Assembly (NCBI RefSeq): GCF_003096655.1
Contig: NZ_QEKQ01000001.1
Location: 434,001 to 498,000, forward strand
Length of the DNA: 64,000 nt
Origin: Tamilnaduibacter salinus
GTDB taxonomy: Bacteria > Pseudomonadota > Gammaproteobacteria > Pseudomonadales > Oleiphilaceae
Reading direction: 5' to 3'
Shown: positions 53,761 to 62,935 of the stretch, one piece after another
How positions within the stretch are numbered: the stretch's first letter is position 1
Layout of the letters: every line of letters begins with the position of its first letter
Position numbers and translations under genes: made by a program
Notes under the pieces: model-generated
The model's database searches: none
Told to the model about the DNA's origin: nothing
What the model saw: the letters and a program-made list of their open reading frames with translations, nothing else

Positions 53761-54240
53761 TCACCATTCAGCATGGCGTTCAACCAGGGTTTCCAGATAC
53801 GACAGCATGGCCTCGGCCGTGTCCTTGAGTGCCGTGACGGAACGGTCGGGTTCGGACGCGGCGGACACCGCGATCATGTTCTCCCGGTCGGCTAAGGGCC
53901 GACGTCTCGCGATGGGTCTCTGGTCCCGCACGGACAGTTGACCTATATGGTGCCACCAGGAGCCGACGTCGGCTTCCAGGCGTGCCAGTTCCTCCGTCTC
54001 CGGACTGGGTTGCTGAAGGCATTCGGCCAGTTCAGCGGCGCTCTGCGGTTGCTGATCCGGTTTCTGATAGAAGTCGGCAATCAGTGTGAGCAGCCCGCGC
54101 TGCGCATCTCGCAGGAGTGCAACAGCGCCCTGAAGGCCAGCTTCCTGGCGGACGGTGACGTCCTGCTCGTCGGCCATGTCGATCAGGGCGCTGGCTAGCG
54201 TCACCTTTTGCCGTACGAATGAGGGCCATTCAGACGCCAT
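53761..54240 (-). CDS. DUF6586-like protein
   Basis: I recognise this by context and pattern as the DUF6586 type that sits next to lexA-sulA in Pseudomonas; its function is unknown. The 159-residue protein is helical (VRQKVTLASALIDMADEQDVTVRQEAGLQGAVALLRDAQRGLLTLIADFY). No signal or membrane segment is present. The Met at 54240 is preferred; an upstream GTG at 54273 has no ribosome site. Confidence 0.6.
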   Translation of the reverse strand: MASEWPSFVRQKVTLASALIDMADEQDVTVRQEAGLQGAVALLRDAQRGLLTLIADFYQKPDQQPQSAAELAECLQQPSPETEELARLEADVGSWWHHIGQLSVRDQRPIARRRPLADRENMIAVSAASEPDRSVTALKDTAEAMLSYLETLVERHAEW

Positions 54241-54382
54241 AGACGGCTCGTTCCTGTTTCCAAGTGATGCCACATGATACCAGAATTGAGGGTAGACTGG
54301 TGTGGGCCGTCAAAGAGACGCGAGAGCCCAAGGCGGCCAGGAACGAATCGTAGGCAGAGGCCCTGCAGCGGAGGAGACGCCC

Positions 54383-54694
54383 GTGAGCAACGAAGTCAAC
54401 GACCTCAGGAACCTGATAGAGCGCTTTGAAACGGCCCGGGCGCAGGGCGATAAGGAGGCGCTGGATGCCCTGAATGACGAGGTGCGCCCCTGTGTGAATG
54501 CGGCCATGACAGCTGTCCGGGAGGGGCGGCTCGATGCGGCTCCGGTCCGGGATGCCACTGAACGCCTGCAGTCGCTGGCTGGGGCCATTGCGGTCGACGC
54601 GGAGGCGGAACGGGACGCGGTCGCTCAGGAGTTGAAGGGGGTTCGTCGGAACCAGAGTGCGGTGAAAGCCTATGGGACGGTTGAGCGTAAATGA
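54383..54694 (+). CDS. FliT-like flagellar chaperone
   Basis: A 103-residue helical protein starts at GTG 54383 with GGAGGAG upstream. It has three helices and a C-terminal VRRNQSAVKAYGTV that resembles FliT-like proteins encoded just before fleQ in Pseudomonas. FliT is an export chaperone for the filament cap. The resemblance is modest, and position just before fleQ carries much of the weight. Confidence 0.6.
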   Translation: MSNEVNDLRNLIERFETARAQGDKEALDALNDEVRPCVNAAMTAVREGRLDAAPVRDATERLQSLAGAIAVDAEAERDAVAQELKGVRRNQSAVKAYGTVERK

Positions 54695-54718
54695 CTCGTG
54701 AAATCATGTGTCATAAAA

Positions 54719-54747
54719 TTGACTCTCACCCGGTTAAGGGCTTAAAT
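54719..54747 (+). promoter_or_regulatory. putative sigma-70 promoter of fleQ
   Basis: TTGACT (54719-54724) and TTAAAT (54742-54747) are 17 bases apart, about 50 bases before the fleQ start. Confidence 0.6.
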
Positions 54748-54797
54748 ACGCGTCAGAAATTGGACTCGCCCGTGGACCATCCGGAGACAGCGACTGA

Positions 54798-56240
54798 ATG
54801 GCTCGTGACAACAACAATATCCTGGTGATCAGCCAGGACGGGGAGCGCGCTCGTGACCTGACCACCATTCTGGAATTCCTTGGTGAGGAGTGCGAAACCG
54901 CCAATGGCAACACCGTCCCGGATGCTGACCGACTCTCGGAGATCGCGGCAGTGATCCTCAACGGCGCCGATGACGGACTCGAGAACCGTCTGCAGTCACT
55001 GTACGAGGCGGATCGCGGCATGCCCGTGTTGATTCTGGGCGATCCTGAGTTATCCGGCCTGGATGAGGATGTGACGAATCGGGTGATTGCCCGGATGGAC
55101 TGGCCGCTCAACTACACCAAGTTTGTCGATTCGCTCTATCGGGCCCAGGTATTCCGGGACCAGTACACCCGCTCACGCGAACGGGGGCAGCAGCGGGGCG
55201 TTCAGCTGTTTCGCAGTCTGGTGGGGACAAGTCGCACGGTTCAGCATGTCCGGGAGCTGATGAGCCAGGTGGCGGACAAGGAAGTGAGTGTGCTGATTAC
55301 CGGCGAGTCTGGAACGGGGAAGGAGGTGGTGGCCCGTAACCTCCACTACCATTCACCACGGCGCGAGAAACCGTTCGTACCGGTCAACTGCGGCGCCATC
55401 CCCGGCGAATTGCTGGAAAGCGAGCTGTTTGGGCACGAAAAGGGCGCGTTTACCGGTGCGATCACTGCGCGCCAGGGCCGGTTTGAGTTGGCCGAGGGTG
55501 GCACGCTGTTCCTGGATGAAATCGGTGACATGCCGCTCAATATGCAGGTCAAGATTCTCCGCGTGCTGCAGGAGAAGACCTTCGAGCGTGTCGGCAGTAA
55601 TCGGACTCATAGTGCCGACGTGCGGGTGATCGCGGCCACGCACAAAAACCTGGAAGATATGATTGATGCTGGCGACTTCCGGGAGGATCTTTACTACCGC
55701 CTTAACGTGTTCCCCATCGAAATGCCGGCCCTGCGGGATCGGGTGGAAGATATCCCTCTGCTGATCAACGAGTTGATTGCTCGAATGGAGAAGGAGAAAC
55801 GCGGCTCCATTCGACTCAACTCGGCAGCGATTATGAGCCTCTGCCGCCATGACTGGCCGGGCAATGTCCGGGAACTGGCCAACCTGGTGGAGCGCCTGGC
55901 CATCATGCACCCCTACGGTGTGGTGGGCGTGCAGGAGCTACCCAAGAAATTCCGCTACGTGGATGACCTGGACGAAAACCGCCCGACCGACGATGTGGGG
56001 ATGCCGGTCGAGGGCGCCGGGTTGGTGGGGTTGGATTCACCGGCATTGCTGCCAGTCAATGGCATTGACCTCAAGGACTACCTTGGCAACCTTGAACGGC
56101 AGCTTATCCAGCAGGCTTTGGATGAAGCCGGAGGCGTCGTGGCCCGGGCGGCTGACAAGCTCCGGATTCGCCGGACCACGCTGGTCGAGAAAGTCCGTAA
56201 ATACGGCCTGCGCGACGACTCTGCCGAAACGGCGCGTTAG
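54798..56240 (+). CDS. fleQ: sigma-54-dependent flagellar master regulator FleQ
   Basis: FleQ activates flagellar genes with sigma-54 and, in Pseudomonas, responds to cyclic di-GMP. The 480-residue protein has an atypical receiver-like N-domain (about 8-120) with no clear phosphoacceptor Asp. The AAA+ domain (about 140-375) has Walker A GESGTGKE (169-176), GAFTGA (216-221) and Walker B FLDE (238-241). A Fis-type helix-turn-helix lies at the end (about 430-475). It is at the top of the flagellar cascade and precedes fleSR. Confidence 0.95.
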   Translation: MARDNNNILVISQDGERARDLTTILEFLGEECETANGNTVPDADRLSEIAAVILNGADDGLENRLQSLYEADRGMPVLILGDPELSGLDEDVTNRVIARMDWPLNYTKFVDSLYRAQVFRDQYTRSRERGQQRGVQLFRSLVGTSRTVQHVRELMSQVADKEVSVLITGESGTGKEVVARNLHYHSPRREKPFVPVNCGAIPGELLESELFGHEKGAFTGAITARQGRFELAEGGTLFLDEIGDMPLNMQVKILRVLQEKTFERVGSNRTHSADVRVIAATHKNLEDMIDAGDFREDLYYRLNVFPIEMPALRDRVEDIPLLINELIARMEKEKRGSIRLNSAAIMSLCRHDWPGNVRELANLVERLAIMHPYGVVGVQELPKKFRYVDDLDENRPTDDVGMPVEGAGLVGLDSPALLPVNGIDLKDYLGNLERQLIQQALDEAGGVVARAADKLRIRRTTLVEKVRKYGLRDDSAETAR

Positions 56241-56256
56241 AAAGTCGCACCGCTGC

Positions 56257-56280
56257 GACCGCCCCACTGCGGTCTCTTTT
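56257..56280 (+). terminator. probable terminator after fleQ
   Basis: GACCGC/GCGGTC around a six-base loop is followed by TCTTTT, just downstream of the fleQ stop. Confidence 0.65.
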
Positions 56281-56539
56281 GAGCGTTCATTGTCGTTACA
56301 TAGAACCATTATGCGCCTCTAATGACCGTCAAAATGGCCTCGCAGTGGGACGATCTCGCCTGGCACGATGTCGACCGCGCACACGCCTGGCGGTGACTCC
56401 GCGGTCCGAGCGCCTGCTCTGAGCGGGCGTCAGTTTTTCGTTTTCGATTCGGGATGCCCTCTTTCTGGACCGACGGGTTTTTGTCGTCGCCTCTCTCTTT
56501 TGTTTTCTAGTTATCTGATTAATATCATAAAAATGACCC

Positions 56540-56555
56540 TGGCACGGTAATCGCT
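56540..56555 (+). promoter_or_regulatory. sigma-54 promoter of fleSR
   Basis: TGGCAC-N7-TCGCT places GG and GC ten bases apart, as in the -24/-12 consensus. It lies 68 bases before the fleS start in a 382-base intergenic region that otherwise holds only the fleQ terminator. FleQ is the expected activator. Confidence 0.8.
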
Positions 56556-56622
56556 AGCTCTTGGCCAAACGTTGTCCCAAGGAGCGCTGCCGCATCGGTG
56601 GCGTGCTGTCAGAGGTCAGACA

Positions 56623-57885
56623 ATGAGTCAGTTACAGATACCGGATGACACGGCCCAGCAGGTCCGGGATGCCAATGCGGCGGCGGATGAGAACCAGAAG
56701 GTGACGTCCCTGTTTCCCGAAACCGGTTCGGACGAGGCGGTGGATACGGCGCTGGATCTGTTCAATCGCATGTCCCGCCAGATTACCGACTCCTACCGGA
56801 CGCTCGAATCCCGGGTGAATCAACTGTCCGGAGAGCTGAGTGCGGAATCCGTGCAGCGCCAGCGGGAGCTGGAGGAGAAAGAGCGTCTGGCCGACCGTCT
56901 GACGACGCTTCTGGATGCCCTGCCGGCCGGTGTCGTGGTGCTGGACAATCGCGGTATTGTCGGCCAGTGCAACCCGGCCGCTGTGGCGTTGCTGGGGGAG
57001 CCACTGGAAGGTGAGCGCTGGCTGGACATCATCCACCGTTGTTTCGCGCCCCGGCAGGACGACGGCCATGAAGTGTCTTTGAAAGACGGTCGCCGGGTCA
57101 GCATTGAAATTCGCTCAATGGAAAACGAGCCGGGGCAGTTGATCCTGCTGACCGACCTGACCGAAACACGTCAGCTTCAGGCGCAACTCTCCCATGCCCA
57201 GCGTCTGACTGCGATGGGCAAAATGGTGGCGTCCCTCGCTCATCAGATCCGTACGCCACTGTCTGCGGCCATTCTCTATGGCGGCCACCTTTCCCGTCCC
57301 GATCTTGACGAAGCCATGCGCGAACGTTGCGCGGATCGTCTGATGTCCCGTCTGACTCACCTCGAACAACAGGTTCGGGACATGCTGATTTTTGCTCGGG
57401 GAGAAACCCGGCTGGCTGAGCGTCTGTCGACGGACGAGCTGCATGCGGCACTGCAGTCGGCGGCGGAGAGCCTCCGGCCGCGCGAGCGTCAGGCTATTGA
57501 TTGGTCCGAGCCGGGCGGTCAGGGCATGGTGGCCTGTAACCGGGACGCACTGGTGGGAGCCTGTATGAATCTAATCTCGAACAGTTTTGAGGCGGGCGCT
57601 CAACAGGTGGCCGTCGGTGTTTTCGCGGATGAGGATGGGATGCGGGTGACGGTCTCGGATGACGGGCCCGGATTTTCCGAATCCGATAAGGAGCAGATTC
57701 AGGAGGCCTTCTACACCACCAAGTCCCACGGCACGGGGCTCGGGCTGGCCGTTGTGCAGGCGGTGGTCAAGGCGCATAACGGCTGGTTTGATCTGACGTC
57801 CCCCGGGGATAGGGGGGCCCGGGCCCGGCTGACACTTCCTCTGGCCGGCGGCGATGATCGCTCCGGCGAGACCGCAAACCTGTAA
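56623..57885 (+). CDS. fleS: flagellar sensor histidine kinase FleS/FlrB
   Basis: This cytoplasmic kinase phosphorylates FleR to turn on middle flagellar genes. The Met at 56623 has GAGG upstream, giving 420 residues. A coiled coil (about 50-95) and a PAS domain (about 95-180) are followed by the kinase: H-box MVASLAHQIRTPLS with His207, N-box with Asn320, and DDGPGF and GTGLGL ATP-lid motifs. No membrane segment is seen, as in Pseudomonas FleS. fleR follows 12 bases later. Confidence 0.93.
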   Translation: MSQLQIPDDTAQQVRDANAAADENQKVTSLFPETGSDEAVDTALDLFNRMSRQITDSYRTLESRVNQLSGELSAESVQRQRELEEKERLADRLTTLLDALPAGVVVLDNRGIVGQCNPAAVALLGEPLEGERWLDIIHRCFAPRQDDGHEVSLKDGRRVSIEIRSMENEPGQLILLTDLTETRQLQAQLSHAQRLTAMGKMVASLAHQIRTPLSAAILYGGHLSRPDLDEAMRERCADRLMSRLTHLEQQVRDMLIFARGETRLAERLSTDELHAALQSAAESLRPRERQAIDWSEPGGQGMVACNRDALVGACMNLISNSFEAGAQQVAVGVFADEDGMRVTVSDDGPGFSESDKEQIQEAFYTTKSHGTGLGLAVVQAVVKAHNGWFDLTSPGDRGARARLTLPLAGGDDRSGETANL

Positions 57886-57897
57886 CCGGAGGCGGCA

Positions 57898-59325
57898 ATG
57901 GCCAAGGCGACTGTACTGATCGTTGAGGACGACCTGGAGCTGCGCGAGGCGCTGGTCACCACGCTCGAGCTGGATCGTTTCAGGGTGCGTGAGGCGGATT
58001 CCGCCGAACAGGCGCTGGAGCGCCTGGCCGAAGGGCCCGTCGATATGGTGGTGAGCGACGTCAACATGCCGGGCAAATCCGGCCATGAACTGCTGGCGGA
58101 CGTCCAGCGGCTGTATCCTGGCCTGCCGGTGATGCTGATTACGGCGTACGGACAGATCAGTCAAGCGGTTGAGGCCATGCAGGCCGGGGCGATCGATTAC
58201 CTGGTCAAGCCCTTCGAGCCAGGCACATTGGTGGAGACTGTCTCGCGGGTCGTCGGTGGTGAGGGGCGCTCGTCCTCGAGTGAGCCGGTCGCAGAAGATC
58301 CCGCCAGCCAGCGCCTGTTCCAGCTTGCGCGGAAAGTGGCAGCCAGCGAGTCGACCGTCATGATTTCGGGGGAGAGCGGTACGGGTAAGGAAGTCCTCGC
58401 CCGTTTCATTCACGACCATTCATCACGGGCGGGTGCGCCGTTCGTTGCGATCAACTGCGCAGCCATTCCCGAGAACATGCTGGAAGCGATTCTGTTCGGT
58501 CATGAGAAAGGCGCGTTTACGGGGGCCCACGCCTCCTCGCCCGGTAAGTTCGAGCAGGCCAACGGCGGTACGATTCTACTGGACGAGATATCAGAAATGG
58601 ATCCCGGTCTGCAGTCCAAGCTTCTGCGCGTCCTTCAGGAGCGGGAAGTCGAGCGCGTCGGCGGTCGCAAACCGATTCAGCTGGATGTGCGGGTACTGGC
58701 GACCACCAACCGTAATCTGGCGGAGTACGTTCAGGAAGGGCAGTTCCGTGAAGACCTGTTCTATCGGTTGAGTGTCTTCCCGATGGAGTGGCAGCCGCTG
58801 CGGAACCGACCGCGGGATATCCTGCCGTTGGCCCGTCACCTGTTGAAACAGCACGGGCGCAAGATGAAATGCACGGGCGTCCGGTTTGCCCGGGACGCCG
58901 AGCAGGCCCTGATGAATCATCCCTGGCCGGGGAACGTGCGTGAGCTGGATAACGCCATCCAGCGGGCCCTGGTGCTGCACCAGGGGCAGACGATTGTCGC
59001 GGACGACCTGTGCCTGGACATGACCATGGCGGGCCAGACCCTGACCGCGTCGGTGGCCACGACGGCTGCGCCCCCGGAGACCGACAGTCCGGAAGCGGAG
59101 GCTGCGCAACCCACCGCATCACCAGAGGAGTCCGCCGGTGCCGGACTCGGGGACGACCTGCGTCAGCGTGAGTTCCGGATCATTATCGATACGCTTCGTC
59201 AGGAGCGGGGCCGGCGCAATCGTGCGGCTGAAAAACTCGGTATCAGCCCCCGCACGTTGCGTTACAAGCTGGCCCAAATGCGTGACGCCGGCGTGGATCT
59301 GGATTCGGAACTGGCTATGGCCTGA
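57898..59325 (+). CDS. fleR: sigma-54-dependent response regulator FleR/FlrC
   Basis: FleR is the partner of FleS. The 475-residue protein has a receiver domain (1-120) with phosphoacceptor Asp54 and Lys104. The AAA+ domain (about 135-370) has Walker A GESGTGKE (158-165) and GAFTGA (205-210). A Fis-type DNA-binding domain (about 425-470) follows a Ala/Pro/Glu-rich linker. It ends at a terminator and is followed by fliE. Confidence 0.95.
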   Translation: MAKATVLIVEDDLELREALVTTLELDRFRVREADSAEQALERLAEGPVDMVVSDVNMPGKSGHELLADVQRLYPGLPVMLITAYGQISQAVEAMQAGAIDYLVKPFEPGTLVETVSRVVGGEGRSSSSEPVAEDPASQRLFQLARKVAASESTVMISGESGTGKEVLARFIHDHSSRAGAPFVAINCAAIPENMLEAILFGHEKGAFTGAHASSPGKFEQANGGTILLDEISEMDPGLQSKLLRVLQEREVERVGGRKPIQLDVRVLATTNRNLAEYVQEGQFREDLFYRLSVFPMEWQPLRNRPRDILPLARHLLKQHGRKMKCTGVRFARDAEQALMNHPWPGNVRELDNAIQRALVLHQGQTIVADDLCLDMTMAGQTLTASVATTAAPPETDSPEAEAAQPTASPEESAGAGLGDDLRQREFRIIIDTLRQERGRRNRAAEKLGISPRTLRYKLAQMRDAGVDLDSELAMA

Positions 59326-59371
59326 GCCTCTGACGGTTTCAAGTCCCTTGTTCCACGAGAAGCCTCGACTT

Positions 59372-59397
59372 CGGCACCTGCGGGTGCCGTTTTTTTG
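59372..59397 (+). terminator. intrinsic terminator after fleR
   Basis: GGCACC/GGTGCC hairpin followed by seven T residues, about 47 bases after the fleR stop. Confidence 0.88.
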
Positions 59398-59467
59398 CGC
59401 CGGTTTTCAGCATCATAGCCTGCCATTGTTGATGCCGCTAACCATAGAAAGGGGGTTGCAGAGCCAA

Positions 59468-59577
59468 CGTAGCCGACCATTTATGTTCGGAGCGGCCTGC
59501 AAGGCCGCCGATCACATGCGCCTGGACGGGTGTTTTGGGAGCCTCGCGGCTCCTCCGAACAGAAATGGCCGGCGACG
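59468..59577. repeat. inverted pair of REP-like elements
   Basis: Two arms of about 40 bases face each other: 59468-59509 and 59537-59577. Each holds the shared core CGTMGCCGRCCATTTMTGTTCGGAG (M, R mark differences between arms), followed by its own small hairpin (GCGGCC/GGCCGC and GAGCC/GGCTC). About 27 bases separate the arms. This is the layout of REP doublets (BIME/REPIN). No REP-associated transposase gene is in the window. Confidence 0.7.
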
Positions 59578-59711
59578 ATACAGACGGCGAGGCCGTTCAC
59601 ACGACCCTCTGATTGGCCGCTTCGCCCACTCCCGTCAAAAACCCGACGCGCGACATGGGGTAGGCTCGAATGTGAGCTATAACTGTCTGTTTAATCGATT
59701 AATTTAATGTC

Positions 59712-59727
59712 TGGCCCGGGTTTTGCT
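59712..59727 (+). promoter_or_regulatory. sigma-54 promoter of fliE operon
   Basis: TGGCCC-N5-TTGCT has GG and GC ten bases apart, close to TGGCAC-N5-TTGCW. It lies 58 bases upstream of the fliE start. FleR is the likely activator. Confidence 0.78.
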
Positions 59728-59784
59728 GACTTGCTGGCAGTACGAATCAACGCGGGCGCCGGCCCGCCACGGGAGAGCCAGATC

Positions 59785-60153
59785 ATGGTGGAACGAGCCG
59801 ACATCAACAGCGTGCTTTCCGAAATCCGGTCCATGCGCAGCCAGATGATGCAGAACCAGCAGGTTGAGCAGGCGCAGAATCTCAAGGGCCAGATGGATCG
59901 GGTCAGCGAGACTGGTAAGACCGAAAAGACGCCGGGTTTTGGTGACATGCTTCACCAGGCCGTCAACAATGTGAATGAATTGCAGCAGCAGTCCGGCGAC
60001 CTTAAGACAGCCTACCAGCAGGGCGATCCGAACGTGGACATCACTCGGGTCATGGTGGCTTCCCAGAAGGCCTCCGTTTCCTTTGACGCCCTGATGCAGG
60101 TCCGCAACCGCGTCGTCCAGGCGTACGAAGACGTCAAGAACATGCCGATTTGA
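59785..60153 (+). CDS. fliE: flagellar hook-basal body protein FliE
   Basis: FliE joins the MS ring to the rod. The 122-residue protein is started at ATG 59785 (GGGAGAG upstream) because the conserved N-terminus begins there ([16 protein letters not shown]). The typical C-terminal pattern is [38 protein letters not shown]. It heads the fliEFGHI operon behind a sigma-54 promoter. Confidence 0.95.
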   Translation: MVERADINSVLSEIRSMRSQMMQNQQVEQAQNLKGQMDRVSETGKTEKTPGFGDMLHQAVNNVNELQQQSGDLKTAYQQGDPNVDITRVMVASQKASVSFDALMQVRNRVVQAYEDVKNMPI

Positions 60154-60168
60154 TAGCGGAGCAACCCC

Positions 60169-61908
60169 ATGGCCAGTGTTCCGGCTCAAGCAGCCACTGA
60201 TAACACCGCAGACGAGTCTGGTAATGAGGGCGGTCTGGAGCAGCGCAGCAACCTGCTGTTTGGCTTTAACCGCCTGTCTCTGTTGCGTCAGATTGGCCTG
60301 ATGGTCGGCCTGGCGGCCAGCGTCGCGCTGGGCGTCGCCGTTGTGCTGTGGGCCCAGGAACCGAATTACCAGCCGGTGATTGGGGACCTGTCGAGTTACA
60401 ACCCCCAGCAGGTCACACAGATCCTTGACCAGGCCAATATTCCCTACAAGATGGAGCCGCGCAGCGGGGCACTACTCGTCTCCCAGCAGCATGTCTACGA
60501 CGCGCGCCTGAAGCTGGCCTCCGCAGGCGTCACCGATTCCAAGACGGTGGGGTACGAGATCCTTGACCGGGATCAGGGCCTGGGAACCTCCCAGTTTATG
60601 GAAAGCATCACCTACCGTCGTGGTCTGGAGGGGGAACTGGCGCGCACCATGGCCAGCCTGAGCAACGTGACCGGTGCCCGTGTCCATCTGGCGATTCCCG
60701 AGCAGTCTGTGTTTGTGCGCGACCGCCGCGATCCCTCGGCCTCTGTCTTCCTGGATGTCCTTGGCGGACAGCGCGTTTCGAGTGAGCAGGTGTCCTCGAT
60801 CGTCAACCTGGTTGCCGGAAGCGTACCGGAAATGAACCGTGAAAACGTCACGGTGGTAGACCAGAGCGGCAATCTGCTCAGTGATCGTGGCGGCGATTCG
60901 GAAGGTCAGCAGATGGAGGACCAGTATGCCTATGGACAGCGTGTCGAGGAGAAGCTGACCAAGCGAGTGGCCAGCATTGTCGGGCCGATCGTGGGCGATG
61001 GACGCTATCGGGCGGAAGTCTCCGCAGACCTGGATTTTTCCTCGGTGGAACGGGCGGAAGAATTGTACAACCCGGAACAGCAGGCCGTGCGGAGTGAGAG
61101 CAGCCAGACGACGCGACAAGTGGATGGCGCCGGCCCGGCCGGCGTCCCCGGCGCATTGTCGAACCAGCCGCCGGCTGAGACGGAAGTGCCAGAGCAGGCG
61201 GGCGGTAATCCGCAGGGGCAACAGAATCAGGGCAATGAGGATGGCGAGCAGACCCCGTCCGAGCCGATGACCGTTCGGGAGCAGTCCACCCGGAACTACG
61301 AGCTGGACAGGACCGTCAGCTATGTCCGTCAGGAGCAGGGCAAGGTGGAGCGCCTGACGGTCGCGGTGGCGGTCGATGACCGAAAGGTGGTCGACCCGCA
61401 GACGGGAGAGGTCAGCTACGAGCCCTGGACCGAAGCCCAGCTCCAGCGGCTGGCAACGCTGGTACGGGACGCGGTCGGATACTCCGCCGCGCGTGGCGAC
61501 AGCGTCACCGTCATGAATACCGCGTTTGCGCCGACCGAAGAGGTACAGTTTGAGCAGCCGGCGTTCTGGGAACAGCCCTGGTTCTGGGATCTGATGAAGC
61601 AGGTTCTGGCCGGATTGGTGATCCTGATCCTGGTGCTGGGCCTGTTGCGCCCGACGCTTAAAAGTCTCTCCGGGGAAGGTCGCCGCGGTCGCGAAGGGGA
61701 TGAACTGGACGGCGGTTATGGCGGCGCGCTGGAGTCGGCCGGTGGTGATGATGCGCTGAGTCAGGCGATGGAAAGCAGCGACGACCTGCTTTTGCCGGGA
61801 GCCACTGACGGTTATGATAAACAATTGAATGCCCTGAAAGGGCTGATTGCTGAAGATCCGGCCCGAGTGGCTCAGGTTATGCGTCAGTGGGTGAACGTGG
61901 ATGAGTGA
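60169..61908 (+). CDS. fliF: flagellar MS-ring protein FliF
   Basis: FliF forms the inner-membrane MS ring. The 579-residue protein has two membrane segments (about 44-64 and 475-495) flanking a large periplasmic region. That region has the ring-building motifs YNPQQVTQILDQANIPYKM and ARTMASLSNVTGARVHLAIPE. The middle Gln/Pro-rich loop (about 310-370) is variable in the family. The C-terminal tail that binds FliG ends ARVAQVMRQWVNVDE. Its stop overlaps fliG by eight bases. Confidence 0.96.
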   Translation: MASVPAQAATDNTADESGNEGGLEQRSNLLFGFNRLSLLRQIGLMVGLAASVALGVAVVLWAQEPNYQPVIGDLSSYNPQQVTQILDQANIPYKMEPRSGALLVSQQHVYDARLKLASAGVTDSKTVGYEILDRDQGLGTSQFMESITYRRGLEGELARTMASLSNVTGARVHLAIPEQSVFVRDRRDPSASVFLDVLGGQRVSSEQVSSIVNLVAGSVPEMNRENVTVVDQSGNLLSDRGGDSEGQQMEDQYAYGQRVEEKLTKRVASIVGPIVGDGRYRAEVSADLDFSSVERAEELYNPEQQAVRSESSQTTRQVDGAGPAGVPGALSNQPPAETEVPEQAGGNPQGQQNQGNEDGEQTPSEPMTVREQSTRNYELDRTVSYVRQEQGKVERLTVAVAVDDRKVVDPQTGEVSYEPWTEAQLQRLATLVRDAVGYSAARGDSVTVMNTAFAPTEEVQFEQPAFWEQPWFWDLMKQVLAGLVILILVLGLLRPTLKSLSGEGRRGREGDELDGGYGGALESAGGDDALSQAMESSDDLLLPGATDGYDKQLNALKGLIAEDPARVAQVMRQWVNVDE

Positions 61909-62935
61909 CGACAACGAACAGCAAGGCGGCTCAAAACAGCAACGCAAGCTGAGCCGTGTCGAGCAGGCTGCGGTACTGCTGATGTCGCTGGGCGAAGCCG
62001 ACGCGGCCCAGATTCTCAAGCACATGGGGCCCAAGGAGGTTCAGCGGGTTGGCGTTGCGATGTCGAACATGACCGACGTCAGCAAAGGCGAGGTGCAGAG
62101 TTCGCTCGATGAGTTCGTGGATGCGGTGGGGACTCAGACCGGACTTGGCGTTGGCAATGACGACTATATCCGTGGCGTTCTGACGCAAGCACTTGGGGAC
62201 GATAAGGCATCCAGCCTGATCGACCGGATTATCGTCGGAGGCAACACGACAGGCCTGGATACCCTCAAGTGGATGGAGCCACGTGCCGTGGCTGACATGA
62301 TTCGGCATGAGCACCCCCAGATCCAGGCCATCGTCGTGTCCTACCTTGATCCGGACCAATCCGCAGAGATTCTGAATGTGCTGGACGACAAGGTTCGGCT
62401 GGATGTTGTCATGCGGGTGGCATCACTGGAAAGTATCCAGCCCCAGGCGTTGCAGGAGCTGAATGACATCCTCGAGAAGCAGTTCTCAGGGGGGGCCGGC
62501 ACCCAGACCAGTCGCATCGGGGGCGTCAAGCGCGCTGCCGACATCATGAACTTCATGGATCGTGGCGTGGAGGGCAGTCTGATGGATTCGATCAAGGATC
62601 AGAACCCCGATCTGGCCACAACCATCGAGGATCTGATGTTCGTTTTCGACAACCTCAAGGACGTGGATGATCGTGGCATCCAGTCGTTGCTGCGTGAAGT
62701 TTCCTCGGACGTGCTGGTGGTGGCTCTGAAAGGCGCGGACGAAGAGGTCAAGGACAAGATTTTCCGCAACATGTCGAAGCGCGCGGGCGAGCTGCTGGCG
62801 GACGACCTGGAAGCCAAAGGGCCGGTTAAAGTCAGCGAGGTGGAATCGGCTCAGAAAGACATCATCACCATAGCCCGCCGCATGGCGGAAGCCGGTGAGA
62901 TTACTCTGGGTGGCGCTGGCGAAGAAATGATGTGA
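61901..62935 (+). CDS. fliG: flagellar motor switch protein FliG
   Basis: FliG converts ion flow to rotation and sets direction. The 344-residue protein has the N-terminal domain that binds FliF (LSRVEQAAVLLMSLGEADAAQILKHMGPKEVQRVG). The middle EHPQIQAIVVSYLDP motif binds FliM. The C-terminal torque helix has the conserved charged residues (DLMFVFDNLKDVDDRGIQSLLREV). It overlaps fliF and fliH. Confidence 0.97.
   Translation: MSDDNEQQGGSKQQRKLSRVEQAAVLLMSLGEADAAQILKHMGPKEVQRVGVAMSNMTDVSKGEVQSSLDEFVDAVGTQTGLGVGNDDYIRGVLTQALGDDKASSLIDRIIVGGNTTGLDTLKWMEPRAVADMIRHEHPQIQAIVVSYLDPDQSAEILNVLDDKVRLDVVMRVASLESIQPQALQELNDILEKQFSGGAGTQTSRIGGVKRAADIMNFMDRGVEGSLMDSIKDQNPDLATTIEDLMFVFDNLKDVDDRGIQSLLREVSSDVLVVALKGADEEVKDKIFRNMSKRAGELLADDLEAKGPVKVSEVESAQKDIITIARRMAEAGEITLGGAGEEMM

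Noticed and set aside
60472-62034. A 520-codon open frame antisense to fliF and fliG
   Set aside because: fliF and fliG are unmistakable on the plus strand; this is a codon-bias shadow.
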